This document shows positions 19,107 through 28,728 of a stretch of 64,000 nucleotides of DNA, piece by piece. Under the pieces are notes generated by a model that saw only the letters and a list, made by a program, of their open reading frames with translations, was not told the origin of the DNA and did not search any database. The DNA comes from Gordonia spumicola (GTDB taxonomy: Bacteria > Actinomycetota > Actinomycetes > Mycobacteriales > Mycobacteriaceae). Both the position numbers and the translations under genes were made by a program. The stretch covers positions 1,302,001-1,366,000 of the forward strand of contig NZ_BJOV01000005.1 in assembly GCF_009932475.1 (NCBI RefSeq), given 5' to 3'. The number at the start of each line of letters is the position of its first letter. Positions within the stretch are counted from its first letter, which is position 1.

Positions 19107-21269
19107 ATGTCTGATCGTGTCACCGTCAACGGCTTGCAGGTCGCTGAGGTCCTCTACGACTTCGTCAACAACAAGGCTCTGCCCGGCACCGGTGTAGACG
19201 CCGACGCCTTCTGGACCGGAGCCGCCGCGGTGATCAACGACCTCGCACCGCGCAACCGCGAACTCCTCGCCGTCCGCGACGAACTCCAGACCAAGATCGA
19301 CGCCTGGCACCGCGACCACGACACCATCGACTTCGACGAGTACAAGGCCTTCCTCACCGAGATCGGCTACCTCGTCCCCGTCCCCGACGACTTCGAGATC
19401 ACGACGGCAGGCGTCGACGAGGAGATCACCTCGGTCCCCGGCCCGCAGCTCGTGGTCCCGATCCTCAACGCCCGCTTCGCGCTCAACGCGTCGAACGCGC
19501 GGTGGGGCTCGCTGTACGACGCCCTGTACGGCACCGACGCCATCTCCGAGGCCGAAGGCGCGGAGAAGGGCTCGTCGTACAACAAGGTCCGCGGCGACAA
19601 GGTGATCGCCTTCGCGAAGGCCTTCCTCGACACTGCCGTTCCGCTGGAGCAGGGCAGCCACGCCGACGTCACCTCGTACGTCGTCGACGGCGACAAGGTC
19701 GTCGCGACGCTCGGCGACGCCACCACCACGTTCGCCGATCCGACCGCGTTCGTCGGCTACACCGGTGAGCCGTCGGCCCCGACCGGCGTTCTGCTGCGTC
19801 ACAACGGCCTGCACCTGGAGATCCAGATCGACGCCTCGTCGCCGATCGGTTCCACCGACAAGGCCGGCGTCAAGGACGTCGCCGTCGAGTCGGCTGTCAC
19901 CACCATCATGGACTTCGAGGACTCGGTCGCCGCGGTCGACGCCGACGACAAGGTGCTCGGCTACACCAACTGGCTCGGCCTCAACAAGGGCGATCTCGCC
20001 GAAGAGGTCAGCAAGGGCGGCAAGACGTTCACCCGCACGCTGAACCCCAACCGGACCTACACGGCGCCGGACGGCTCGACGCTGGAACTCCACGGCCGCA
20101 GCCTGCTGTTCGTCCGCAACGTCGGCCACCTGATGACCAACCCGGCGATCCTCGACGCCGACGGCAACGAGGTCCCCGAGGGCATCATCGACGCCCTCGT
20201 CACCTCCGCGATCGGCATCCACGGCATGAGCCCGGAGGGCCTGCAGAACTCGCGGACCGGCTCGATCTACATCGTGAAGCCGAAGATGCACGGCCCCGAC
20301 GAGGTCGCGTTCACCGCCGAACTGTTCGGGCGTGTCGAGGACGTCCTCGGCCTCGACCGCAACACCCTCAAGGTCGGCATCATGGACGAGGAGCGTCGCA
20401 CCTCGGTGAATCTGAAGGCCGCCATCAAGGCCGCCTCCGAGCGCGTCGTGTTCATCAACACCGGCTTCCTGGACCGCACCGGCGACGAGATCCACACCTC
20501 GATGGAGGCGGGTCCGTTCGTCCGCAAGGCCGAGATCAAGGGCCAGACCTGGTTCAACGCCTACGAGGACTCGAACGTCGACACCGGCCTCGCCGCGGGT
20601 CTCGAGCACAAGGCGCAGATCGGCAAGGGCATGTGGGCCATGCCCGATCTGATGGCCGACATGCTCGAACAGAAGATCGGCCACCCGAAGGCGGGCGCGA
20701 ACACCGCATGGGTTCCGTCGCCCACCGCGGCGACGCTGCACGCGCTCCACTACCACGAGGTCGACGTCTTCGAACGTCAGGACGAGATCGCCAAGCGCGA
20801 TCCGGCGTCGGTCGACGACATCCTCACGATCCCGCTCTCGGCGAACCCGAACTGGACCGACGAGGAGAAGCGTGAGGAGCTCGACAACAACGCGCAGTCG
20901 ATCCTCGGCTACGTCGTGCGGTGGATCGATCACGGCGTCGGCTGCTCGAAGGTGCCCGACATCCACGACGTCGCGCTCATGGAGGACCGCGCCACGCTGC
21001 GCATCTCGAGCCAGCTGCTCGCCAACTGGCTGCGTCACGGCATCGTGACCGAGGACGACGTCGTCGCCGCTCTCAAGCGGATGGCTCCGGTCGTCGACCG
21101 CCAGAACGCCGGCGACCCGGAGTACCGTCCGCTCGCGGCCGACTTCGACTCGAACATCGCGTTCAACGCCGCCAAGGAACTGATCCTCGAGGGCGCCTCG
21201 CAGCCGAGCGGCTACACCGAGCCGATCCTGCACCGCGCGCGCCGCGAGTACAAGGCAGCAAACGCCTGA
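19107..21269 (+). CDS. glcB: Malate synthase G
   Basis: The 720-residue enzyme condenses glyoxylate with acetyl-CoA to malate in the glyoxylate shunt, needed for growth on fatty acids or two-carbon compounds. Family blocks are clear: [40 protein letters not shown]-type segment near the middle, and near the C-terminus [19 protein letters not shown], where the Asp in MEDRAT is the catalytic base of the family. Length and position match M. tuberculosis GlcB (Rv1837c). AGAAAGG precedes the ATG at 19107. Confidence 0.98.
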   Translation: MSDRVTVNGLQVAEVLYDFVNNKALPGTGVDADAFWTGAAAVINDLAPRNRELLAVRDELQTKIDAWHRDHDTIDFDEYKAFLTEIGYLVPVPDDFEITTAGVDEEITSVPGPQLVVPILNARFALNASNARWGSLYDALYGTDAISEAEGAEKGSSYNKVRGDKVIAFAKAFLDTAVPLEQGSHADVTSYVVDGDKVVATLGDATTTFADPTAFVGYTGEPSAPTGVLLRHNGLHLEIQIDASSPIGSTDKAGVKDVAVESAVTTIMDFEDSVAAVDADDKVLGYTNWLGLNKGDLAEEVSKGGKTFTRTLNPNRTYTAPDGSTLELHGRSLLFVRNVGHLMTNPAILDADGNEVPEGIIDALVTSAIGIHGMSPEGLQNSRTGSIYIVKPKMHGPDEVAFTAELFGRVEDVLGLDRNTLKVGIMDEERRTSVNLKAAIKAASERVVFINTGFLDRTGDEIHTSMEAGPFVRKAEIKGQTWFNAYEDSNVDTGLAAGLEHKAQIGKGMWAMPDLMADMLEQKIGHPKAGANTAWVPSPTAATLHALHYHEVDVFERQDEIAKRDPASVDDILTIPLSANPNWTDEEKREELDNNAQSILGYVVRWIDHGVGCSKVPDIHDVALMEDRATLRISSQLLANWLRHGIVTEDDVVAALKRMAPVVDRQNAGDPEYRPLAADFDSNIAFNAAKELILEGASQPSGYTEPILHRARREYKAANA

Positions 21270-21289
21270 CACACCTGACGGCATAGGGC

Positions 21290-21324
21290 GCCGGGCCGGA
21301 GGCGGTGACGTCTTCCGGCCCGGC
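21290..21324 (+). terminator. Stem-loop terminator after glcB
   Basis: GCCGGGCCGGA at 21290-21300 and TCCGGCCCGGC at 21314-21324 form a perfect 11-bp G+C-rich stem with a 13-base loop, 20 bases beyond the glcB stop. There is no T tract, which is common in actinobacteria. Confidence 0.65.
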
Positions 21325-21378
21325 CTCGTCAGTTCGACGACACCCGGGGTGGGCCGGGGAAGCACAGGAGGGAACGCG

Positions 21379-22557
21379 GTGTCGAAGCATTCGACAGGCG
21401 AGCAGAACCGGCATTTCATCGCACGACCACTCGTCGCGGGGGCACTGGTGGTGATCCTCGTGGTCGCCGTGATCGCGGCGTGGACGCACCTCGGAGACGA
21501 CATCGACTCATCGGCGACGTCGGACGCCGCCGCGTGTGTCGACGGGCCCGCGAAGGTGGCCGTCGTCGCCGATCCCGCGATCGCACCCGCCCTCCAGCGG
21601 ATCGCCCAGAACTACAACGACACCCAACCGGTGGTGCGCGACAAGTGCGTCACCGTCCAGGTCCGGCCCGCCGACGCGCGTGCGACTCTCGAAGGCTTGA
21701 CCGCGAAGAAGTGGGACACCGAGTCGTTCGGCCCGTACCCCGGCGCGTGGGTGCCGGAGTCGTCGGTGTGGTCGGCGAAGCTTCAGACGTCCAAGGCTGC
21801 GATCCTGCAGGGACCGCCGGCGTCGCTCGTCACCTCCCCGGTACGCCTGGTGCTGCAGCGGCGTCTCGCCGAGTCGATCAACGGACGCATCGACTGGAAG
21901 GATCTGCCCGGCCTGACCGAGGCGAACTCCCTGTCGGTGTACGGTCACCGCGAGTGGGGATCCTTGCGGATCGCCATGCCGAACGGCCCGCAGTCGGACG
22001 CGTCCGCGCTCGCCGCGCAGGGCGTGGCCGCGGCGGTCGCCGACACGAAAGGCTCACTGACCGCGGCCCAGGCGTCGTCTCCGCAGGTCAAGCGCGCCGT
22101 CGAGCAGTTGATCTCCGCCCAGTTGAAGGTCGGCGACGGTTCCACGGCGTCCGTCGTGTCGTTCATCGGCGAACAGGCCGATCCGGCGACCGCCAAGGTC
22201 CGCGCGGTCCCCGCGACAGAGCAGAGCGTGTACGCGTCGACGGTCGACGACAAGACCGCGAAGGTCGCGGTGGTCTCCCCGTCCGGGGCGACGCCGGTCG
22301 CCGACTACCCGGTGATCAAACTGGCCGGCGACCTGGTCCCCGCATACGTCGGCGACGCGATCGCCGAGTTCTTCACCTTCGCCCGCAAGCCCCCGCAGAT
22401 GGCGCTCATCACCGCCTCCGGCTTCCGCGGAGCGGGGCCGCTGCCCGCGCCGACCGCGACCGTTCCGTTCGGGGACGTCGTCGACCCGCTGCCGGCGGCC
22501 GAACCCGCGGCGATGCTCGCGATCAATCGGATCGTCCTGCCGGCCGCCGCCGGGTAG
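21379..22557 (+). CDS. Membrane-anchored substrate-binding-like protein (Rv1836c N-terminal domain homologue)
   Basis: The 392-residue protein has one membrane anchor near residues 17-36 and then an extracytoplasmic domain with the layout of a periplasmic solute-binding protein (KVAVVADPAIAPALQRIAQNYN..., VTVQVRPADA). In M. tuberculosis Rv1836c, directly after glcB, has such a domain followed by a von Willebrand A domain; here the protein ends before any VWA domain. The GTG at 21379 is chosen for its AGGAGGG ribosome site. Ligand unknown. Confidence 0.7.
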   Translation: MSKHSTGEQNRHFIARPLVAGALVVILVVAVIAAWTHLGDDIDSSATSDAAACVDGPAKVAVVADPAIAPALQRIAQNYNDTQPVVRDKCVTVQVRPADARATLEGLTAKKWDTESFGPYPGAWVPESSVWSAKLQTSKAAILQGPPASLVTSPVRLVLQRRLAESINGRIDWKDLPGLTEANSLSVYGHREWGSLRIAMPNGPQSDASALAAQGVAAAVADTKGSLTAAQASSPQVKRAVEQLISAQLKVGDGSTASVVSFIGEQADPATAKVRAVPATEQSVYASTVDDKTAKVAVVSPSGATPVADYPVIKLAGDLVPAYVGDAIAEFFTFARKPPQMALITASGFRGAGPLPAPTATVPFGDVVDPLPAAEPAAMLAINRIVLPAAAG

Positions 22558-22560
22558 CCT
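22555..22560 (+). promoter_or_regulatory. -10 element TAGCCT of a leaderless start
   Basis: TAGCCT overlaps the stop of the upstream gene and lies eight bases before the ATG of the DUF4236 gene, the leaderless spacing. Confidence 0.5.
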
Positions 22561-22568
22561 CAGGCCTC

Positions 22569-24248
22569 ATGTCATTCGGATTCAGAGTCGGCGTTCCCGG
22601 CATGAGGGTCCGCGTGTCCACGCGTGGAGTCCGGACCTCGATCGGCCCGCGCGCCGCACGCGTCCACGTCGGTTCGGGACGAACCGGATTCTCGACCGGA
22701 TTCGGACCGTTCTACGCCTACCAGTCTGTGGGCCGCGGCCGCCCCCGATCACGCAGCAGGTCGTCCCGTCCGACGGCCGCACAGATCCAACGGTCGATCC
22801 GCGCCGCCGAACGCGAGCAGCAGATCGCGCAGCGCAACGCCGAGATCGCACGCCTCCTTCAGTACCGGACCGCGTCGGTGTCGGCGCACCTGGAACGGTT
22901 CCCACCCGCTGAGTGCCCGGTGGTGCAACCGCCCCCACCGGTGGCCGTCGACGCTGTCCGAGACGAGGCCCGGCGTCTGCGCCTCGCGTCGATTCCGATA
23001 CTCGACCGATCCGCCCGCACCGATGCGAAGCGGCAGGCCGACATCGACGCCGCAGACTACTGTGCGGACGAATCGGCGCGCCTGGACCAGGTGTTCCATC
23101 GTCTCGTCGACGGCGCGGGCGACTGGTGGGCGGCGCTGACGGCCAATGACGAGGCGACAGTCTGCGAGGCTGTCAACGCAGCGTTCGCCGACAACGCCGC
23201 CGCAGGTTGCATCGTCGGCGTCGACGGCGCCGACGGATCGATCATCATGCGACAACCCGACCTCGACAGCCTCCCGGACCGAATGCCGGGCACCACCGCA
23301 GTCGGCAATCCGACGCTGCGGGCGCTCACGAAACGTGACAGGCTTGCCTGGTGGTACGACATCCTCCTGTCGAACGTCGCCGCGACGCTTCTCGAGGGAT
23401 TCGCCACCGCTCCGGCGCTCGCACGCCTGCACCTAGCGGTGATAACCCGCCTACCCGGCGACCGGACACTAGGTGTGGTCATGTTCGGCACCTGGACGCG
23501 GCCCGACGTTGAACGGGTGTCGTGGACGACGACAGCCGACGCCGTCCGCGTCCTCGACATCGCTTCCGACCTCTCGTCGGCGATCAGAACCACACCGTCG
23601 GGCAACCTGTCGGCGTCTTTCAAGAAGCTGTCGTCGACGGCAGTCCCCGGACTCGACGATCTTCTGCGCACCGCCGATGTAGAGGACGACGACGATGTCG
23701 TGGGGCTCGATGAGGCCGCGCACGGTGCGGCAGGCGTCCAGGCCGGATCGAGCGACGGCGACCCGTTCGCGCTCCGCCCGTTCGCCGAGTGGGCCGCCCA
23801 ATCGTCGTCGACCGGCAAGACGCGAGAGCAGGTGTACGCAGAGGAACTCGTGGTCCCCGAGGCCGCAGCGGGGACGGTGCGCAGGCTCGACGACGCCGAC
23901 GCCTCCCACCTCTACGTGTCGATCGCCGGAGCACCCGACGTCGATGTGGACGTCATCGTCGGCGAAGGCGCACCCTACGCCGGGGTCGGCGTCGGTCGGC
24001 TCGCCGGTTCGGCTCCGAGCGCAGAGTTTCGTCTGCATGACCTCCCGCCGACGGTCGACCGCATTCGGGTCGTCCTTTGCGGCGTGCACCTCCGGGGCGA
24101 GACCATCGGATACGTCGCGGCACCCAACGGTCACCTGCAGGCCTGGCGTCTGCCGACGACGCTCGACGGCGACATCGTCATCGCCGAGTTCCGTCGACAG
24201 GTCTCCACCTGGTGGGCGAAGACGGACGCCACTGCTCTAGACGCTTGA
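22569..24248 (+). CDS. DUF4236 domain protein of unknown function
   Basis: The 559-residue protein begins with a DUF4236 domain (SFGFRVGVPGMRVRVSTRGV, about residues 1-50), a short Gly- and Arg-rich module of unknown role. An Arg/Ser-rich linker and a basic helical stretch (residues 60-95) follow, then a large alpha/beta region with no motif I recognise, and an acidic stretch (VEDDDDVVGLDEA) near residue 375. There is no signal peptide or membrane segment. It is convergent with the dihydrofolate-reductase-like gene 20 bases downstream. Confidence 0.75.
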   Translation: MSFGFRVGVPGMRVRVSTRGVRTSIGPRAARVHVGSGRTGFSTGFGPFYAYQSVGRGRPRSRSRSSRPTAAQIQRSIRAAEREQQIAQRNAEIARLLQYRTASVSAHLERFPPAECPVVQPPPPVAVDAVRDEARRLRLASIPILDRSARTDAKRQADIDAADYCADESARLDQVFHRLVDGAGDWWAALTANDEATVCEAVNAAFADNAAAGCIVGVDGADGSIIMRQPDLDSLPDRMPGTTAVGNPTLRALTKRDRLAWWYDILLSNVAATLLEGFATAPALARLHLAVITRLPGDRTLGVVMFGTWTRPDVERVSWTTTADAVRVLDIASDLSSAIRTTPSGNLSASFKKLSSTAVPGLDDLLRTADVEDDDDVVGLDEAAHGAAGVQAGSSDGDPFALRPFAEWAAQSSSTGKTREQVYAEELVVPEAAAGTVRRLDDADASHLYVSIAGAPDVDVDVIVGEGAPYAGVGVGRLAGSAPSAEFRLHDLPPTVDRIRVVLCGVHLRGETIGYVAAPNGHLQAWRLPTTLDGDIVIAEFRRQVSTWWAKTDATALDA

Positions 24249-24268
24249 TCCCCGATACCGGTGGCCCC

Positions 24269-24907
24269 TCACGGACGCCGGTTCCAGAATTGATGCGTCA
24301 CGCCGCTCCCCGTCGTCACCGACTCGATGTCGAAACGTTCGTGGACGTCGCGCCCGCCGTCGAAGATCGAGACGCCCGAGCCGAGCACGATCGGGACCGT
24401 GACCAGGTGCATGAAGTCGACGAGGTCGGCGTCCAGGAACTGGCGTACCGACGACGGACCGCCGCCGAGGCGGATGTCGCCGCCGTCGGCGAGTTCGCGC
24501 GCGAGAGCGAGTGCGTCGGCCGGTGAGGCGTCGACGAAGTGGAAGCTCGTCCCGTTCTCGAACGTCAACGTCTCGCGCGCATGGTGGGTCAGCACGACGA
24601 CCGGCGTCGTGAAGGGTGGTTCGGTCCCCCACCAGCCGATCCACTCGTCGTCGGTCCACGGCCCGGTCTGCGGGCCGAACTTCTTGCGCCCCATGATCTC
24701 CGCGCCTATCCCCTGGCCCCACATGCTGTAGAACGCGCGGTCGGCGGTGATCGGCTCGTCGACGGCGTGCACGCCGTCGATCACGCGACCGTCGAATCGA
24801 CTGAACAGTGCGCGCGCATGCCCGATCGGTTCGTCCAGGGTCACCGTCCCTCCGGCGCTGAAGCCGTCGAGGGAGATGTTCAGGTTGTGTACGCGCACTT
24901 TCGACAT
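24269..24907 (-). CDS. Dihydrofolate reductase family protein (RibD C-terminal type)
   Basis: The 212-residue protein begins KVRVHNLNISLDGFSAG, the typical first strand of the RibD-C/YyaP-type dihydrofolate reductase fold, and has GAEIMGRKKFGP and IRLGGGPSSVRQFL as NADPH-binding segments. Such proteins are NAD(P)H-dependent reductases of uncertain substrate and rarely true dihydrofolate reductases. The ATG at 24907 is chosen because the family start falls there. It is divergent from the sulfur operon. Confidence 0.88.
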   Translation of the reverse strand: MSKVRVHNLNISLDGFSAGGTVTLDEPIGHARALFSRFDGRVIDGVHAVDEPITADRAFYSMWGQGIGAEIMGRKKFGPQTGPWTDDEWIGWWGTEPPFTTPVVVLTHHARETLTFENGTSFHFVDASPADALALARELADGGDIRLGGGPSSVRQFLDADLVDFMHLVTVPIVLGSGVSIFDGGRDVHERFDIESVTTGSGVTHQFWNRRP

Positions 24908-24933
24908 GCGGCAACGGTAACCGACGTTGGGCG

Positions 24934-24990
24934 CGTCGTGAGTCCAATCCGGGTGCCTCACACCAGATCCCGACAGTTGGATTCACGACG
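24934..24990. promoter_or_regulatory. 14-bp inverted repeat in the divergent sulfur-operon control region
   Basis: CGTCGTGAGTCCAA at 24934-24947 and TTGGATTCACGACG at 24977-24990 are inverse copies with one mismatch, their centres 43 bases (about four helical turns) apart. This is the layout of a two-site operator with DNA looping or of a LysR-type activator. It lies between the reductase gene (minus) and sfnG (plus). Confidence 0.55.
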
Positions 24991-25037
24991 ATCCCATCGG
25001 TCGACGCACCGCGCCGCGCCGCGCACCATCTTGTGTC

Positions 25038-25076
25038 ATGACCGCTGTAGAGCTCTCCAGGAACCGATGTCGCTGA
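25038..25076 (+). CDS. Candidate 12-residue upstream peptide with a terminal Cys codon
   Basis: An ATG frame encoding MTAVELSRNRCR ends 49 bases before the sfnG start. Sulfur-related genes of mycobacteria and relatives are known to be preceded by short Arg- and Cys-bearing peptides that act as cysteine-responsive attenuators. This frame has the Arg-rich, Cys-ending character but only a single Cys codon, so it may be chance. A weak -10-like CATCTT lies five bases upstream of the ATG. Confidence 0.3.
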   Translation: MTAVELSRNRCR

Positions 25077-25125
25077 CGGACCCGTCCTCTCATCCGTCGA
25101 TCCCCACAGGAGCATCACCTCAGCC

Positions 25126-26292
25126 ATGACAGACATCAGTTCCGAGCGGCTCGAAGCCGCATCAGCTCCACTCCAGTTCGCGTACTGGGTGCCGAACGTC
25201 AGCGGCGGCCTCGTCGTCTCGACGATCGAGCAGCGCACCGACTGGAGCTACGACTACAACCGCAAGCTCGCCGTCCTCGCCGAGAACAACGGCTTCGACT
25301 ACGCGTTGTCGCAGGTCCGGTACATCGCTTCGTACGGAGCCGCCTACCAGCACGAGTCGACGAGCTTCTCGCTCGCCCTGCTCCTCGCCACCGAGCGCCT
25401 TAAGGTGATCGCCGCCGTCCATCCCGGGCTGTGGCAACCGGGTGTGCTCGCCAAGTTCCTGACCACCGCCGATCACCTCTCGGGCGGACGCGCCGCCGTG
25501 AACGTGGTGTCCGGATGGTTCAAGGACGAGTTCACCAAGCTCGGCGAGCCGTGGCTCGAACACGACGAGCGGTATCGCCGCACCGAGGAGTTCATCACCT
25601 ATCTGCGTCGCATCTGGACCGACGACCACGCCGAGCTGAAGGGCGACTTCTACCGACTGCACGACTTCGACCTCAAACCCAAGCCCGTCGACCTGCCGGG
25701 CCGGCCGCATCCGGAGATCTTCCAGGGCGGCAACTCGACGGCCGCCAGGGCCCTGGCCGGACGCGTGTCCGACTGGTACTTCAGCAACGGCAAAGACTTC
25801 GACGGACTCACCGAGCAGGTCGTCGACGTCAACACCGAGGCCGCCCTGCACGGCCGGACCGTCAAGTTCGGCCTCAACGGGTTCCTCATCGGGCGCGACA
25901 GCGAGTCGGAGGCCCGCGACGTGCTGCGGGAGATCGTCGACAAGGCCGACCGACAGGCGGTCGAGGGCTTCGGGTCGGCCGTCAGGCAGGCCGGACCGGC
26001 CACATCGGACGGCAAGGGCATGTGGCAGGACTCGGAGTTCGCCGACCTCGTCCAGTACAACGACGGATTCCGAACCGGCTTGATCGGCACGCCCGAACAG
26101 ATCGCGGAACGGATCGTCGCCTACAAGACGCGCGGCGTGAACCTGTTCCTGCTCGGCTTCCTGCACTACCTGGAGGACGTCGAGTACTTCGGCTCGACAA
26201 TCCTCCCCCTGGTCCGCGAACTCGAAGCGGATCTGACCACCAGCGGCAGGCTCGAATCCGAGCTCGCACGCAACGGCGTCCTGAGCGCCTGA
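25126..26292 (+). CDS. sfnG: FMN-dependent dimethylsulfone monooxygenase, SfnG type
   Basis: The 388-residue luciferase-like flavoenzyme converts dimethyl sulfone to methanesulfinate using FMNH2. FAYWVPNVSGGLVVSTIEQRT and the following RTDWSYDYNRKLAVLAE region match SfnG, and the TIM barrel continues with GGRAAVNVVSGWFKDEF and HPEIFQGGNS. It heads a six-gene operon whose later products include a flavin reductase to supply FMNH2. The ATG at 25126 is used. Confidence 0.9.
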   Translation: MTDISSERLEAASAPLQFAYWVPNVSGGLVVSTIEQRTDWSYDYNRKLAVLAENNGFDYALSQVRYIASYGAAYQHESTSFSLALLLATERLKVIAAVHPGLWQPGVLAKFLTTADHLSGGRAAVNVVSGWFKDEFTKLGEPWLEHDERYRRTEEFITYLRRIWTDDHAELKGDFYRLHDFDLKPKPVDLPGRPHPEIFQGGNSTAARALAGRVSDWYFSNGKDFDGLTEQVVDVNTEAALHGRTVKFGLNGFLIGRDSESEARDVLREIVDKADRQAVEGFGSAVRQAGPATSDGKGMWQDSEFADLVQYNDGFRTGLIGTPEQIAERIVAYKTRGVNLFLLGFLHYLEDVEYFGSTILPLVRELEADLTTSGRLESELARNGVLSA

Positions 26293-26321
26293 CCCCCACC
26301 TCACAGACAGGACTCTTCATC

Positions 26322-27536
26322 ATGACAATCACCGAATCCGCGACCGCGGCGGTCGACGCCGTCGACGGCCAGTTCGAGGCCGCGCTCCGACGGGCCGACC
26401 TCGTCGCCGCCGAGCTCCGCGCCACCGCGGCCGAACGCGACCGCGCCAACGGCGCACCGACCGCCGAGATCGAACTCCTCCGCAGCAATGACCTCCTGCA
26501 GGTCGGCGAGCCCGTCGAGTTCGGCGGGTCGGGACTGAACTACGCCCAGACGCAGCAGATCACCCGGCGCATCGCCCGCGGCGACACGTCGATCGCGCAC
26601 CTGCTCGGCTACCACTACGCCCAGCAGCGCATCGCCCACCTGTTCGGGACACCGGAACAGGCGGAGGCGCTCTCGAAGCGCAACGCGTCCGAGCGCCTGT
26701 TCTGGGGCGGTGTGCAGAATCCGCGTGGCGGAAGCGGTCTGGAACTGACCCGTGACGGGGACGGATTCCGCCTCAACGGTCGACGCACCTTCGCGTCCGG
26801 CGCGAGCGTCGGCGATCAGCTGTCGGTGACCGCGACGTTCGGCGACGCCCTCGTCTTCCTGTCCCTGCCCGCGGGCAAGGAAGGCTTCACCGCGCTCGGC
26901 GACTGGGACAACATCGGCCAGCGGCTCACCGACTCGGGCGGTGTCGAGTTCGTGAACACCCCGATCTCCCGCGAGGAGATCCTCGGCGACCCCGACTCGC
27001 CGCCGACGTTCACCGCGTTCCAGCAGCTCGTGACGCCGCACTGGCAGTTGGCGTTCGTCAACTTCTACATCGGAACGGCCGAAGGCGCGTTCGACGAAGC
27101 GCTCGACTGGACGCGGTTGAACGCCAGCGCGTGGGAGACGTCGGGCCTCGACGCGGCGACGGACGACCCGTACATCCTCGAACTCGTCGGCGAGGTCCGC
27201 TCGGAGATCAGTGCGGCCGTCCTCCTCGCCGACCGTGCAGGCGACGCCCTGCAGCACGCCCTCGACATCGGCGAGTCGCTGACCGACGAGCAGCGAGCGG
27301 AAGCCGCGGTCGCGATCGCCGAGGCCAAGTACGTGACGACAAAAGTCTCGTTGGACGCGGCGTCGCGCCTGTTCGAGATCCAGGGCGCCCGCGCGACCAC
27401 CACCGCCTACGGGTTCGACAGGCACTGGCGCAACCTGCGTACGCACACGGTCCACGACCCGGTGGCGTACAAGGCGCGCGAGGTCGGCGACTGGACGCTG
27501 AACCGTCGAGCACCGGCATTCTCGCTGTACAGCTGA
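26322..27536 (+). CDS. DszC-type flavin-dependent monooxygenase (acyl-CoA dehydrogenase fold)
   Basis: The 404-residue protein has the acyl-CoA dehydrogenase fold but belongs to the oxygenase branch that includes dibenzothiophene monooxygenase DszC and SfnB/SfnC. Visible blocks are GDTSIAHLLGYHYAQQRI, FWGGVQNPRGGSGLEL, and the C-terminal RHWRNLRTHTVHDPVAYK, shared with DszC. These enzymes use reduced flavin from a separate reductase. It probably oxidises an organosulfur compound; the exact substrate is not evident. Confidence 0.85.
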   Translation: MTITESATAAVDAVDGQFEAALRRADLVAAELRATAAERDRANGAPTAEIELLRSNDLLQVGEPVEFGGSGLNYAQTQQITRRIARGDTSIAHLLGYHYAQQRIAHLFGTPEQAEALSKRNASERLFWGGVQNPRGGSGLELTRDGDGFRLNGRRTFASGASVGDQLSVTATFGDALVFLSLPAGKEGFTALGDWDNIGQRLTDSGGVEFVNTPISREEILGDPDSPPTFTAFQQLVTPHWQLAFVNFYIGTAEGAFDEALDWTRLNASAWETSGLDAATDDPYILELVGEVRSEISAAVLLADRAGDALQHALDIGESLTDEQRAEAAVAIAEAKYVTTKVSLDAASRLFEIQGARATTTAYGFDRHWRNLRTHTVHDPVAYKAREVGDWTLNRRAPAFSLYS

Positions 27537-27537
27537 C

Positions 27538-28719
27538 GTGACGACACAGCTGACCGCGTCGATCACCGACCACGACGCCGCAGTCGCCGCGGTCACCGCG
27601 CTCGCACCCGCCGTCGCGGCGGGTGCGAGCGTCCGCGACCTCGCCCGCGACCTGCCGTTCGACGAGGTCACGGCCCTGTCCGCCTCCGGCCTGCTCGGCA
27701 TCACCGTGCCGCGCGAGTACGGCGGGGCCGGGCTCGGCGCGGTCAGTCTGGCCGTCGTCACCGCGACTCTCGCGGCGGCGGACGCAAGCCTCGCACAGAT
27801 CCCGCAGAGTCATTTCGTGTTCGTCGACGCCGCACGTCGGGTCGGCACGGACATGCTCAAGCGGCGACTGTTCGGTCGAGTCCTGGCCGGGGCGCGCATC
27901 GCCAACGCGCAGACCGAACGCGGCGGTCGAACGGTCCTCGACGACGCCACCGCCCTGCGTCGCACCGCGCGAGGCCTGCGCCTGACCGGAACCAAGTACT
28001 ACTGCACCGGCGCGGCGTTCGCCGACCTGCTCGCCGTCCGGGCCGTCGGCCCCGACGGCGGATCCGTCGTCGCGTACGTCCCCGCCGACGCCGAGGGGGT
28101 GACGATCGCCGACGACTGGGACGGTGTGGGACAGCGCACCACCAGCAGCGGCACCGTCGCCTTCGACGACGTCGTGGTCGACGACGACCTCGTCCTCGAC
28201 TTCGCACTCCTGCGGTCGACGCCCGGCACCTACGGCACCACCGCCCAACTGCTGCACGCAGCCGTCGACGTCGGGATCGCGCGCGGGGCCCTCGACGCAC
28301 TCCCCGATCTCGTCGGCCGCGCCCGGCCGTGGTTCGAAGCCGACGTCGAGCGGGCCGCGGACGATCCGCTCCTGATCGCGCAGGCGGGGGAACTCGAGAT
28401 CGACGTGCGCGCCGCGGAGGCGTTGCTCGAACACGCGGCCCGCACGGTCGACGCCGCCGACGACTCCCGCCGGTCGATCGCCGACGCGGCGCTCGCGACG
28501 GCGGCGGCGAAGGTCGCCGCCGGTCGGGCCGCTCGGCGGGTCGGATCGGAGTTGTTCGACATCGGCGGCACCCGTGCGGCTTCCTCGGCTGCCAACCTGT
28601 CGAGGCACTGGCGCGACGCGCGCACCCACACTCTGCACGACCCCGAACGCTGGAAGGTCCAGCATCTGGGCAGGTGGGCGCTCGATCGCCGCACGCCGCC
28701 CAGTCATGGAACGCTCTAG
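27538..28719 (+). CDS. SfnB/DszC-type sulfur acquisition oxidoreductase
   Basis: This 393-residue paralogue of the preceding protein shares the acyl-CoA dehydrogenase fold (VPREYGGAGLGAVSLAVVTA, IANAQTERGG, LTGTKYYCTGAAFADLL) and ends with the same signature RHWRDARTHTLHDPERWK. It starts at a GTG one base after the previous stop, so translation is likely coupled. In pseudomonad sulfone metabolism such proteins (SfnB, SfnC) accompany SfnG. Substrate unresolved. Confidence 0.87.
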   Translation: MTTQLTASITDHDAAVAAVTALAPAVAAGASVRDLARDLPFDEVTALSASGLLGITVPREYGGAGLGAVSLAVVTATLAAADASLAQIPQSHFVFVDAARRVGTDMLKRRLFGRVLAGARIANAQTERGGRTVLDDATALRRTARGLRLTGTKYYCTGAAFADLLAVRAVGPDGGSVVAYVPADAEGVTIADDWDGVGQRTTSSGTVAFDDVVVDDDLVLDFALLRSTPGTYGTTAQLLHAAVDVGIARGALDALPDLVGRARPWFEADVERAADDPLLIAQAGELEIDVRAAEALLEHAARTVDAADDSRRSIADAALATAAAKVAAGRAARRVGSELFDIGGTRAASSAANLSRHWRDARTHTLHDPERWKVQHLGRWALDRRTPPSHGTL

Positions 28720-28728
28720 AAGGAAGTC

